Assembly: GCF_017377575.1 (NCBI RefSeq)
Contig: NZ_JAFREM010000004.1
Location: forward strand, 310,001-374,000
Direction: 5' to 3'
Length of the DNA stretch: 64,000 nucleotides
Source: Candidatus Enterococcus moelleringii
GTDB taxonomy: Bacteria > Bacillota > Bacilli > Lactobacillales > Enterococcaceae
Below, one piece after another: positions 1 through 8,288 of this stretch (the first letter of the stretch is position 1; each line of letters opens with the position of its first letter). Made by a program: the position numbers and the translations under genes. The notes under the pieces are model-generated. The model saw nothing but the letters and a program-made list of their open reading frames with translations. It was not told the origin of the DNA and did no database searches.

Positions 1-91
1 CATTTCCTAAAACAAAAATCACGGCAAAAAGAATCAACGATTTGCCTTTGCGACGGCTGACACTGTACCATGCTCGATTCCAATAACTCAT
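1..91 (-). CDS. ABC transporter FtsX-type permease, N-terminal part
   Basis: Only the first 30 codons are inside the window; the gene runs off the left edge. The start at 91 follows a GAAAGGAC ribosome site. The visible peptide has a basic N-terminus (MSYWNRAWYSVSRRKGKS) followed by the beginning of a hydrophobic segment, which is how MacB/FtsX-type permeases begin. It lies 38 bp downstream of the ATPase and after another FtsX permease, so it is probably the second permease of a Vex123-like transporter. The identity rests on context and the short N-terminus. Confidence 0.6.
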   Translation of the reverse strand, partial: MSYWNRAWYSVSRRKGKSLILFAVIFVLGN

Positions 92-129
92 ATTTTATGT
101 CCTTTCGATCAAAGAACAGTGTTTACGTG

Positions 130-801
130 CTAATCAATTTGCTGTTCTTTGATAAATAATAGTTTTCCACCATTCAACCCCCAGAGTTCATCAGCAAATT
201 TGATTGTTTGTTTTCCTTGCGAAGCCATAATCAGGCATTTTTCTTTTTTACGACAAAAATCAGTCAGCTTTTGCAGCAGTTCTGTCTCCAGCCATTCCGA
301 AAAAACCTGCTCCGGCTCATCGATTAACACCAGTTTTGATCCACTAGCCATAATCTTGGCGTAGTGTACCAGCTGCTGCTCTTTTTTTGAAAGCTTAGTG
401 ATCGATGTCTTGATTTGCTTGGGTGTAAGACCGGTTGCCAAAAGAATCCCCTTCAGCTCACTGCTTTTCACAGGTTGTCCTGCCAATAGTGCCGCAAGCT
501 CCAAATTCGCAAGCGGTGTGTCATTCACCAAATTCCCGCTTTCAAACAGGCACAATACATTTTCAGCTCGATAAGCTTCCCGATCGATTGTAGCCAAATC
601 GGATTCGTCAAAATAAATCGCGCCAGATGTGACCACTTCAAGGCCTGCCATTAATGATAAGAGCGTACTTTTCCCTGACTGTGGTCCGCCTAAAATATGG
701 TAGACCTTCCCTGGCAGAAATTTGGCCGAAGCTTGATTGATAATCCCGATCCTTGGCTTGTTCTTTTCATAGCTGACATTTTCTACAACTAGTCGTCTCA
801 T
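130..801 (-). CDS. ABC transporter ATP-binding protein with degenerate core motifs
   Basis: A 223-residue ABC ATPase of the MacB/LolD/Vex2 size class. Walker A (GGPQSGKST, residues 38-46) and Walker B with its glutamate (LVLIDEPE, about 157-164) are intact. The rest of the catalytic core is eroded. The Q-loop position reads LFES, with glutamate for glutamine. The signature LSGGQ reads LSKKEQQ (about 137-143). The H-loop reads ASQG, with glutamine for the switch histidine (about 195). The start overlaps the stop of the upstream permease by ATGA, so the two are translationally coupled. It is probably part of a permease-ATPase-permease exporter controlled by the upstream two-component system. 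It may bind ATP but hydrolyse it poorly. Confidence 0.85.
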   Translation of the reverse strand: MRRLVVENVSYEKNKPRIGIINQASAKFLPGKVYHILGGPQSGKSTLLSLMAGLEVVTSGAIYFDESDLATIDREAYRAENVLCLFESGNLVNDTPLANLELAALLAGQPVKSSELKGILLATGLTPKQIKTSITKLSKKEQQLVHYAKIMASGSKLVLIDEPEQVFSEWLETELLQKLTDFCRKKEKCLIMASQGKQTIKFADELWGLNGGKLLFIKEQQID

Positions 802-2093
802 TTCTTTGAATACCTCCCTAAACGGAAAGAATAATGGCCAAAAACATACAACAGACGATTCGTTAAGATTGTAATTAATAGTAGAAAACTCGCTAGATAA
901 ACCCCCAGCATCAGCTTAGCTTCACTGCTTGCCAACACTAACTGATGCAGCTGTGCTTTATTAATCACAGCCTGCTTCAAGTCAAGCAAAGGAAAATGTT
1001 CCCCACTAGCTTGGGCCAAACGATCCATCCATTTTTGCACCACTGCTCCGCTGAAAAAGCTGGCTGCGGCAATCGCTAAAAACCAACTAATCATGGCAAT
1101 CAGCGAGACCTCCAACAAATTGCTGGAAACCAAATACTTCGGCCGAATTCCCATTAAGCGCAGCGCGTAAGTATCCGATCGCCGCTGCTTGAAGAGCGGC
1201 CAATAACCTGCCCCCATCAAGAACAAGGTAACCAATCCACCTACCAGCGTTCCATTCAACCAGAATTCGTTGCGGTTGCTGAAGGTTTCAAACCCCTGTA
1301 TGAAAAGCTGCCCGCTTTGCAGTTGATAATTATTAAAGGCCGACATTTGCTTCAAGTCTTGACGTAAGTCAGCTACATGTTTCGACTGATTCAATTGCAG
1401 CGTCAATGTTAAGAATGATTCTTCAGCAGCTTCATCCAAGTACTCGAAGGTTGCTAAATTTACAAAAAGTCCGCCGAATATCTCTTGCTGGCTTTCCTCT
1501 GCTGAATCTACAATGCCGACGATTTTCAGCTTTTTATCGCCGATAGTCAACACATCCTCAAGCTTTAAGTGATAAGCCTCGGCAAATTCTTTTGTCACTA
1601 GACAGGTTCCCTGTTCCAGCGGTAATGTCCCCTCAAGTTCATCTCCAGCTCCTTCACCGAAAAACTTATCCAAGGACACGTCATCTAGAACAGTCAATCC
1701 TGTTCGTGCGTCATCCGCCGAACTGACAATGGTTGAATCCGAGTAAGTGATCGTTCCTTGGGTCTCAAGAAAATTTGCTGGATCAAGATTGTCGATCACT
1801 ACTGCCGCATAACCTGACAGGTGACTCTTTTTGACATAAGGCAACTGCTTCAACGCTTGATAATCCGCTTCTTTCAAATTTGCTGCATGCTTGTCCGCCT
1901 GATAATCCGGCTCAATCTTTACAATGGTATCCGTCTGCTTTTTCAATTCTGCCAGCGAGTAATCCGTTGCAGTGTACACCTGCAGCAGGAAAAAGAAGCC
2001 CATCAGAAAGAAAAAGAAAAGTAAACCAATCAACAGATCATTTCCTGTATTGCGTTTTAGATTTAGCCAAGCATGTTTGATGATGATCCTCAC
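798..2093 (-). CDS. ABC transporter permease, FtsX/MacB family (Vex-like)
   Basis: About 431 residues. The GTG start at 2093 is chosen because GGAGGAG lies five bases upstream; an ATG 30 bases earlier has no ribosome site. One membrane segment sits near residues 20-40, followed by a large extracellular domain and three C-terminal membrane segments (about 278-302, 322-350, 393-418), the MacB/FtsX plan. It lies 53 bp after the histidine kinase and overlaps the ATPase by ATGA. The set RR-HK-permease-ATPase-permease resembles the VncRS/Vex123 locus of streptococci in composition, not in gene order. The substrate is unknown. Confidence 0.85.
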   Translation of the reverse strand: MRIIIKHAWLNLKRNTGNDLLIGLLFFFFLMGFFFLLQVYTATDYSLAELKKQTDTIVKIEPDYQADKHAANLKEADYQALKQLPYVKKSHLSGYAAVVIDNLDPANFLETQGTITYSDSTIVSSADDARTGLTVLDDVSLDKFFGEGAGDELEGTLPLEQGTCLVTKEFAEAYHLKLEDVLTIGDKKLKIVGIVDSAEESQQEIFGGLFVNLATFEYLDEAAEESFLTLTLQLNQSKHVADLRQDLKQMSAFNNYQLQSGQLFIQGFETFSNRNEFWLNGTLVGGLVTLFLMGAGYWPLFKQRRSDTYALRLMGIRPKYLVSSNLLEVSLIAMISWFLAIAAASFFSGAVVQKWMDRLAQASGEHFPLLDLKQAVINKAQLHQLVLASSEAKLMLGVYLASFLLLITILTNRLLYVFGHYSFRLGRYSKK

Positions 2094-2146
2094 TTTTTCT
2101 CCTCCACTTCTGTATACTAGCAAACCAATTGTTAACTCTGTGTTAA

Positions 2147-3232
2147 CTACTCCACACTAGGAAAAGTCAAATAGAAGGTTGACCCCTGCTGTTCTTCACT
2201 TTCCAAATAAACAAAGCCCTGACAAAGACTGCAGACATGCATTACCACCGACAGTCCAATCCCGTAGCCATCCTGCTTCAGACCTTGAATCCGATAACGA
2301 TGAGAAAAAATTTCCGACTGCCTTTTTTGCGGAATGCCCGAACCTTGATCTGCCACCTTTAACAAAATACTGCCTTTTTGATTCTCTACTGAGACATGAA
2401 TCGGTTTTCCTTCCCCGTACTTAATCGCATTATCCACCAGATTCGAGATTGCCCGATAAATCCAACGATCCTTGCCGTAAATCAACGCTGGCTGTTCCTC
2501 ATCAAAATTAAAATCCAGCTGCGGATAATTCTTTTTGTACAAATCACAGACTTCGGCCCCAATCATCGCCACGTCCACCAGCTCATCCGTCAGATCTCCT
2601 TGATTATTGGATAAGGTTAAAATATCATCGATGCTGTCAGTCAGCCGATCCAATACCTGAAGATTGGCAGATTCCGCCGCCTCCAGCTCAAGATTAGTAC
2701 GTAAAATCGCAATCGCATTTTTTTGCTCATGAGTCAAATAACTGTTCAAGCGCTTGTAATCACTGAGATGCCCATCAAATTTCTGTTTCAAATTAACGAA
2801 AGCACTGGAGACAGCTTCGTCCTTGACGCTGCCGGTACTCAGCTGCTCAATAAAATTTAGATCATGGGTAATCGCCAACACCTGTCCTTGATAAATCCGT
2901 TTCAACACTGCCCACAACAAAAAGGTCAGCAGCAGAATAATGCTGCAAACCACCAAAGCCACCGTCGGCAAATATTTAAAATACTCATTCATATACAAAT
3001 TATCCAGCGTTTCACTGGAGACCGCCTGACCCATGATATCAAAATCAGCCGCCGAAGAAACTTCTACATTGGCCTGTTGAATATTTTGCACCAAAAAAGT
3101 GTCGCCTAAAGAACTCGCGACATTCATTTGCAAAATATTGCTGCGCATCAAAACAAAGCTGACAATCAAAACACCGGTTACTAATAAGGAAAAGGCCAGC
3201 ATCGCCAAGGTCATCTTAAAATTCAATCGCAT
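2147..3232 (-). CDS. Sensor histidine kinase
   Basis: 361 residues. Two membrane helices (about 8-29 and 88-111) flank a short extracellular loop of roughly 58 residues, suggesting an intramembrane or surface-sensing kinase. The phospho-accepting histidine is near residue 168 (THEQKNAI). The N box is NLVDNAIKYG (about 264-273), and the G boxes are DQGSGIP (295-301) and GYGIGLS (322-328). Its start overlaps the response regulator by 10 bp, a standard coupled pair. The neighbouring ABC genes are the likely regulated partner. Confidence 0.92.
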   Translation of the reverse strand: MRLNFKMTLAMLAFSLLVTGVLIVSFVLMRSNILQMNVASSLGDTFLVQNIQQANVEVSSAADFDIMGQAVSSETLDNLYMNEYFKYLPTVALVVCSIILLLTFLLWAVLKRIYQGQVLAITHDLNFIEQLSTGSVKDEAVSSAFVNLKQKFDGHLSDYKRLNSYLTHEQKNAIAILRTNLELEAAESANLQVLDRLTDSIDDILTLSNNQGDLTDELVDVAMIGAEVCDLYKKNYPQLDFNFDEEQPALIYGKDRWIYRAISNLVDNAIKYGEGKPIHVSVENQKGSILLKVADQGSGIPQKRQSEIFSHRYRIQGLKQDGYGIGLSVVMHVCSLCQGFVYLESEEQQGSTFYLTFPSVE

Positions 3233-3891
3233 AATTGATACCCCTTCGCCCGAATATTTTTCAACAATTCTTTTCCCGCCGTGTCAGCCAGCTTCTTTTT
3301 CAAACGAGCCATATGCACCCGCAGCACTGAAGAAAACGGATCAAAATCTTCGTCATAAACCAGCTCCGCAATCTTCGCCACCGAAACAATCGCCGGATAA
3401 TTCTCCGCAATACACAGCAAAATATCAAATTCCTTCGGCTTCAGTTCAATCGATTCAGCGCCATACATCACCTGACGACACACCGGATTCACCACCAGCT
3501 CACCAACCGTAATCTGGGGTGTCGTCCGCCCATGAAACCGGCGAATAATCGCCCTCAGCCGCGCCGTCAGCTCCAGCAGCTCAAAGGGTTTTACCAGATA
3601 ATCATCCGCTCCAAAATCCAAGCCCTTCGCCCGCTCCTGAATTTCATCCCGGGCGGTGATAATAATAATTGGCGTCTCCACCGCCGATTCCCGCAAAAAA
3701 TTCAAGATCGCCAAGCCATCCTTGTCTGGCAAATTCAAATCCAATAAAATCGCATCATACAAATTCACAAAGGCCTTCTCTTCACCAACCGCTCCGGTAT
3801 AGGCCGCATCCACCGAAATGTTCTCCCGTTCCAGTCCCGTCTTTACCGTATTGGCTAGCTCGATATTATCCTCAATTATTAAGACTCTCAT
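3223..3891 (-). CDS. OmpR-family response regulator
   Basis: 222 residues. The N-terminal receiver has the acidic pair E7-D8, the phospho-acceptor D51 in LLDLNLPD, and K101 in VKPFE. The C-terminal winged helix (about 125-222) carries IELKPKEFDIL and ends with IRAKGYQL, typical of OmpR/PhoB regulators. It is the first gene of the five-gene minus-strand cluster that continues through the kinase and the ABC transporter. The start follows AAAGGGAG. The closest functional analogue by context is VncR of the Vex/Vnc system, which is an inference from gene arrangement. Confidence 0.93.
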   Translation of the reverse strand: MRVLIIEDNIELANTVKTGLERENISVDAAYTGAVGEEKAFVNLYDAILLDLNLPDKDGLAILNFLRESAVETPIIIITARDEIQERAKGLDFGADDYLVKPFELLELTARLRAIIRRFHGRTTPQITVGELVVNPVCRQVMYGAESIELKPKEFDILLCIAENYPAIVSVAKIAELVYDEDFDPFSSVLRVHMARLKKKLADTAGKELLKNIRAKGYQLCD

Positions 3892-4011
3892 TGCCCAACT
3901 CCCTTTCCACGTTCCTGTCCGTCACTTCTGTCTAAAATAGTAGCGGAAGTTTTCCCTTAGGCTGTGGATTTTTATTGAAGAATTTGTGAATATGCTTTTT
4001 AAACAAATAAA

Positions 4012-4050
4012 TATCCCCTGAAAAAGTCGCGTTAACTTTTCCAGGGGATA
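4012..4050 (-). terminator. Rho-independent terminator after UPF0303-like gene
   Basis: An inverted repeat of about 16 bp (TATCCCCT ... AGGGGATA outer arms, short GC-containing loop) lies just past the stop of the minus-strand gene at 4065 and is followed on that strand by an A/T-rich tail. It separates this gene from the response-regulator operon. Confidence 0.7.
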
Positions 4051-4064
4051 AGTACTTCATTTAG

Positions 4065-4490
4065 TTAAATAAACTCACTTACTGTCTCTGTCAATAATTC
4101 ATGATCCTCATCATGCTTCAAGCCGGAAACACAAATCGCTCCACGAACTTTACCATCAATAATAAGCGGAAAACCTCCGCCGCAAACCGCGTACCGCTCA
4201 TCATCAATCCACTCACTGTATTCATCTTGATGGAAAAATACGTAAAGGGAAGAGTGACCACTTTCTAAAACGGTTTTCTCCTTCCGTTTCAGCCAGTTGC
4301 TCTCATTTTTGCCGTCCATCAGGTACTGAAAAATCACTAAATCATCTAAAAGAATCCGCACACCCACCGGCTTTAGTTTTCTTTCCTGCACCTTTTCAAT
4401 AATTCGTTGAGCGATTTGGTAACCAAGCTCATGAGTGAACTCGGTAAAAACCACTTCTTTTTCATCTTGAATTACGCGTTCTTTATCCAT
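4065..4490 (-). CDS. UPF0303/HbpS-like (heme-degrading domain superfamily) protein
   Basis: 141 residues from the ATG at 4490, which has AAAGGAGG seven bases upstream. It resembles the UPF0303 (YBR137W-like) branch of the GlcG/HbpS fold: an N-terminal helix with FTHELGYQIAQRI, a glycine-rich turn CGGGFPLII near residue 107, and a strand-turn GAICVSGL near the end. The biochemical role is not established. The name heme-degrading domain comes from the wider superfamily and is not evidence of heme use here. It lies 72 bp downstream of the fructokinase on the same strand with no terminator between, so it may be co-transcribed with sucrose genes. Confidence 0.7.
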   Translation of the reverse strand: MDKERVIQDEKEVVFTEFTHELGYQIAQRIIEKVQERKLKPVGVRILLDDLVIFQYLMDGKNESNWLKRKEKTVLESGHSSLYVFFHQDEYSEWIDDERYAVCGGGFPLIIDGKVRGAICVSGLKHDEDHELLTETVSEFI

Positions 4491-4562
4491 TAATTTGCCT
4501 CCTTTTTTTAAAACAAAAGCCAATAGACGCTGCTATTCACAACGCCCATTGACCTAGTATTC

Positions 4563-5435
4563 TTAAGAATGTAATTTGCTGTCTCTTGCTAAAGCTAGAC
4601 AGCCGATCGTTCCAGCATTATCACCTAGTTCTGGTGTCACAATGTATTCTTCCAATTTGGGTGTTTTCACGTAACCGTTCATTAATTCATCGAAAGCCTT
4701 ATAGACTTTGCCCAGCAATTGTTTTTGCTTCATTACACCGCCGCCCAAAATGATTTTGTCCGGTGAAAGCATCAATGTCGTGTTGTAGGCACATTGCGCC
4801 AAATAATAGGCTTCGATATCCCAGTTTGGATCGTCTTCGGCTAATTCTTGGCCTTTTTTGCCTGCCCGTTTTTCGATGGCTGGTCCAGCTGCCATCCCTT
4901 CCAAGCAAGTTTTATGGAATGGGCAGTTGCCTTCAAAGGAATCGTCTGGATGATTGCGCACCAGCATGTGGCCCATTTCCGGATGACTAAAGCCTTCCAC
5001 AAATACACCATCCTGCAACGCTCCGCCGCCAATACCTGTGCCGACTGTATAGTAAACCACGCTAGAGAATCCTTGACCTGCCCCAGCGATGTATTCGCCA
5101 TAACAAGCCGCGTTCACGTCAGTCGTCCAAGCCATCGGTACATCAAAAACTTCTTTTAAGGTCCCAACAAAATCATAGTTTTGCCAAGCCAATTTTGGTG
5201 TAGAAGTAATATAACCGTACGTAGGTGAGTCACGGTGAATATCAATTGGACCAAAGGACCCGATCCCGATACTTTCCAATTCATTTTGATATTTTTTGAA
5301 GAACTCAATTACCAGCTTCATCGTTTCTTCTGGCGTCGTGGTGGGAAAACTCACCCGTTCCTTAATATTAAAATCTCCATCGCCGATTGCACAGACAAAT
5401 TTCGTTCCGCCTGCTTCGATTGATCCATATACCAT
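4563..5435 (-). CDS. scrK: Fructokinase, ROK family
   Basis: 290 residues, the usual length for lactic-acid-bacterial fructokinase. The N-terminal phosphate loop is EAGGTKFVC and the sugar-binding/catalytic region contains TTDVNAA. The ROK zinc motif is formed by His in EMGHM with CPFHKTC (about 155-180), and GTGIGGG is the second glycine-rich loop. It phosphorylates the fructose released by ScrB from sucrose-6-phosphate. It is divergent from scrB across a 323-bp region that holds the ScrR operators, which fits a sucrose regulon. Confidence 0.9.
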   Translation of the reverse strand: MVYGSIEAGGTKFVCAIGDGDFNIKERVSFPTTTPEETMKLVIEFFKKYQNELESIGIGSFGPIDIHRDSPTYGYITSTPKLAWQNYDFVGTLKEVFDVPMAWTTDVNAACYGEYIAGAGQGFSSVVYYTVGTGIGGGALQDGVFVEGFSHPEMGHMLVRNHPDDSFEGNCPFHKTCLEGMAAGPAIEKRAGKKGQELAEDDPNWDIEAYYLAQCAYNTTLMLSPDKIILGGGVMKQKQLLGKVYKAFDELMNGYVKTPKLEEYIVTPELGDNAGTIGCLALARDSKLHS

Positions 5436-5600
5436 GTTATCGCTCCCTCACTCTTTTTAGAGATTCTTTTATTCATGATAGCAGTAATTAACAGAAATTT
5501 CAGCTATAAAAACGGCCGACTTGCTGAAATTGATAGGTTCTAAACCCGCTACTCCGCATAAACGCTTTTTCATCTTCATCATACAACCGTCTCCTTACAT

Positions 5601-5616
5601 TGTCAAACGTTAATCA
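5601..5616. promoter_or_regulatory. Putative ScrR operator O1
   Basis: This 16-mer (TGTCAAACGTTAATCA) matches 13 of 16 positions of the perfect palindrome TGTCAAACGTTTGACA, with the left half-site intact. A second copy with the right half intact is 79 bp downstream. LacI-family regulators bind such central-CG palindromes, and a LacI-type gene lies just after scrB. Assignment to ScrR is an inference. Confidence 0.55.
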
Positions 5617-5679
5617 AAAATCAATCTTTTTCTCCCTTAACAACCATTTATATACCTATATTATAAGACTAACACCAAA

Positions 5680-5718
5680 TGATATACGTTTGACATTTAT
5701 TGATTTGTACAGTATCTT
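5680..5718 (+). promoter_or_regulatory. scrB promoter overlapping putative ScrR operator O2
   Basis: The -35 box TTGACA (5690-5695) and -10 box TATCTT (5713-5718) are separated by 17 bp. The operator-like 16-mer at 5680-5695 (13 of 16 matches to TGTCAAACGTTTGACA) covers the -35 box, so a bound repressor would block polymerase. With the copy at 5601 it gives a two-operator, loop-capable arrangement in the scrK/scrB divergent region. The remainder of 5436-5758 shows no coding potential that I trust. Confidence 0.7.
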
Positions 5719-5758
5719 TATAGCGAGGAATACGTTTTCTAAAAAGGGGAAATTACTA

Positions 5759-7258
5759 ATGAATACTATTAAAGAATGGACCGATGAATTGCGCTACACG
5801 CCTTACCATCAATGGGACCAACAATATCAAAAACAATTAATCAAGACAGTTCGCAACTCACCATGGCATTTGAATTATCATATTCAGCCAGAAAGCGGTT
5901 TGCTGAATGATCCCAACGGCTTTTCCTATTTTAATGGGAAATGGTATTTGTTCTATCAAGCCTACCCAATGGGGGCAGTTCATGGCGTCAAATCCTGGTA
6001 TCAACTAACTTCAGAAAATTTAATAGACTGGCAGCCAGAGGGTTTTGCCCTTCTACCAGATTCTTCCTATGACAGCCACGGCGTCTACTCTGGTTCAGGC
6101 ATTGTGGTAGATGACGAGTTAGTATTGGCTTATACCGGAAATGTTCGGGACGAAAACTGGCAGCGACAATCTTACCAGATGCTGGCTTACATGAACCAGC
6201 AAGGAGAAATTACTAAGTCTGATCAACCATTTATCCCCACACCACCAAAGGGATATACTCATGAATTCCGGGATCCACAAGTCTTTACTTATGGCGGCGA
6301 CTACTGGGTGTTGATCGGTGCTCAAAGAGAAAACTTAGAAGGTGTAGTTTTGGCTTATGCTGGAGAAAGTCTGGAAGCTCTTGAATTTAAAGGTGAGCTG
6401 AACTTTACCGATCAATCAATGGGCTTTATGGTAGAATGCCCTAACTTAGTGTTTATTGATGGTACGCCGGTTTTACTATTTTGTCCGCAAGGTTTAGATT
6501 CAAAACTCAATCCCTATCAAAATATTTATCCGAATACTTATATTACGGCTGATACTTTCGACACTGAACAGTTGGCCTTAACAAATCCAAGCCAGCTGCA
6601 AAATCTCGACGAAGGCTTCGATGTCTATGCCACCCAAGCCTTTAATGCTCCCGATGGTCGTGCTTTGGCAGTCAGCTGGATCGGCTTGCCGGAAATTGAA
6701 TACCCTAGTGACCAAGAAGGTTGGGCACATTGCTTAAGTATCATCAAAGAACTGAAGCTGAAAAATGGTCAGTTGTACCAAGTACCCGTAGCAGAACAAG
6801 CTGAGTTGCGCCAAGAGGAGCAAGCTTTAGCTGGAACATTAAGTCCGCAAGCTGCTCCTTTACTTGAAGAAACAGACAATAGTTACGAAATCATGTTAGA
6901 TCTTTCCGCGGATAGTCAAGGCAAGCTGCACCTGTTTGCCGACAAGGAATTGAATCACTCATTGGTGATCGATTTTGATGCAAAAAATGGTATGATTAAG
7001 GTAGATCGCTCAAACGCCGGGATCAGCTTTGCTGAAGGATATGGAACCACTCGCAGTTTTTCTATCGAAAAGCAGCAGGCTCTTAATTTACGCATCTTCG
7101 TAGATCATTCCGTCTGCGAAATCTTTATCAATGATGGTCAAAAAGTAGCAACTGCTCGGGTATTCCCACAAGAAGGTGAAACTGGCCTGTTTATTGAAGG
7201 AAGTAATGGAACCTATTCCGGCAGCTATTGGCGTTTGCGCAAAATGAAAAACAAATAA
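5759..7258 (+). CDS. scrB: Sucrose-6-phosphate hydrolase (GH32)
   Basis: 499 residues from the ATG at 5759, which has AAAAAGGGG upstream; a longer in-frame extension starting at 5600 would cover the promoter and is rejected. GH32 signatures are all present: the nucleophile motif LLNDPNGF near residue 45, the transition-state stabiliser in HEFRDPQVF, and the acid/base glutamate in MVECPNL. A C-terminal beta-sandwich follows. It splits sucrose-6-phosphate, made by a sucrose PTS, into glucose-6-phosphate and fructose. No sucrose PTS gene is in this window. The repressor gene follows 12 bp downstream in the same operon. Confidence 0.93.
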   Translation: MNTIKEWTDELRYTPYHQWDQQYQKQLIKTVRNSPWHLNYHIQPESGLLNDPNGFSYFNGKWYLFYQAYPMGAVHGVKSWYQLTSENLIDWQPEGFALLPDSSYDSHGVYSGSGIVVDDELVLAYTGNVRDENWQRQSYQMLAYMNQQGEITKSDQPFIPTPPKGYTHEFRDPQVFTYGGDYWVLIGAQRENLEGVVLAYAGESLEALEFKGELNFTDQSMGFMVECPNLVFIDGTPVLLFCPQGLDSKLNPYQNIYPNTYITADTFDTEQLALTNPSQLQNLDEGFDVYATQAFNAPDGRALAVSWIGLPEIEYPSDQEGWAHCLSIIKELKLKNGQLYQVPVAEQAELRQEEQALAGTLSPQAAPLLEETDNSYEIMLDLSADSQGKLHLFADKELNHSLVIDFDAKNGMIKVDRSNAGISFAEGYGTTRSFSIEKQQALNLRIFVDHSVCEIFINDGQKVATARVFPQEGETGLFIEGSNGTYSGSYWRLRKMKNK

Positions 7259-7270
7259 GGAGCACAAACA

Positions 7271-8254
7271 ATGGCAATCAAATTAACCGATGTCGCCAAA
7301 AAAGCCGGTGTTTCCCCCACTACCGTTTCGCGCGTCATTAACAATTACGGCTCCCTTAGCCAAAAAACGATTGATAAGGTCCACGCGGCCATGAAGGAAT
7401 TGAATTATCAGCCTAATTCACTGGCCCGTTCGCTGCAAGGAAAAAATACCCAGCTGATTGGGCTCATTTTCCCAACAGTTTCCAATCCTTTTTTTGGTGA
7501 GTTAGTGGATAAGCTAGAGGCCACCTTATTTGAGCAAGGCTACAAGACGATTCTTTGCAACAGTGCCAACAACAAAGAAAAGGAACGGGCCTATATCAAC
7601 ATGCTGTCCGCCAACCGAGTGGATGGTATTATCGCCGGTGCCCACAATTTAGGGATTAAGGAATACGAAGACATCGGCCTGCCGATTGTTTCCTTTGACC
7701 GTTATTTGTCAGAAAGTATCCCTATCATCGGTAGTGATAACTATCGCGGCGGTTATTTAGCCGCAGAGAATCTCTATTTACGGGGCTGTCGTAAAATTGG
7801 TATTCTCACTGGTAGTCTGAAATCAAATTCGCCAACTAATGGCCGGTTGGAAGGCTACGAAAAACTGCTGCAGGAAAAACTGCTGGAGCCCCGCGTGTTC
7901 ACTATTGACTCCCGCGCCAGCTCGATGGCTTTAAAAACTTTGGAAATTAAACGGATACTGGAAAACGAAGATTTGGACAGTCTTTTTTGTACCGACGATC
8001 TAACCGCTATTTTGGTTTACAACATTTGCCAGGAAATGCAGATTTCGATTCCAGATGATTTGAAGCTGATTGGCTATGATGGCACCAAATTTGTCCAAAA
8101 TTATTTCCCGCAGCTCTCCACAATCGCTCAGCCGATTTCTGATTTTGCTGATTTATTAGTGGATTTGCTGATTCAACGCATTACCCATCCCGACAAAAAA
8201 CTGGAACAGCATTATGTTTTGCCGGTGAAATTGATTCAAGGAAGAACGACCTAA
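7271..8254 (+). CDS. scrR: LacI-family sucrose operon repressor
   Basis: 327 residues. The N-terminal HTH reads IKLTDVAKKAGVSPTTVSRV, followed by the hinge helix NYQPNSLARSLQG that inserts at a central CpG. The periplasmic-binding-protein-like effector domain begins with QLIGLIFPTVSNPFF. It starts after AAGGAGC, 12 bp past scrB, so it is co-transcribed. Two palindromic sites upstream of scrB fit an autoregulated sucrose repressor. The likely effector, sucrose-6-phosphate or a sucrose-derived sugar phosphate, is inferred from the operon. Confidence 0.9.
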   Translation: MAIKLTDVAKKAGVSPTTVSRVINNYGSLSQKTIDKVHAAMKELNYQPNSLARSLQGKNTQLIGLIFPTVSNPFFGELVDKLEATLFEQGYKTILCNSANNKEKERAYINMLSANRVDGIIAGAHNLGIKEYEDIGLPIVSFDRYLSESIPIIGSDNYRGGYLAAENLYLRGCRKIGILTGSLKSNSPTNGRLEGYEKLLQEKLLEPRVFTIDSRASSMALKTLEIKRILENEDLDSLFCTDDLTAILVYNICQEMQISIPDDLKLIGYDGTKFVQNYFPQLSTIAQPISDFADLLVDLLIQRITHPDKKLEQHYVLPVKLIQGRTT

Positions 8255-8256
8255 AA

Positions 8257-8280
8257 AACGGACTCAACTGCGAGTCCGTT
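8257..8280. terminator. Bidirectional terminator between scrR and the racemase gene
   Basis: AACGGACTC and GAGTCCGTT form a perfect 9-bp stem around a six-base loop, flanked by A-rich and T-rich tracts. It sits between two convergent genes and can serve both strands. Confidence 0.85.
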
Positions 8281-8288
8281 TCTTTGTT

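Noticed and set aside
3099-3512. 137-codon plus-strand frame opposite the two-component genes
   Set aside because: The peptide is proline/serine-rich and antisense to clear kinase and regulator genes.
5729-5743. Possible cre site just upstream of scrB
   Set aside because: The best alignment has two mismatches to the consensus, including a conserved position, so I do not list it.
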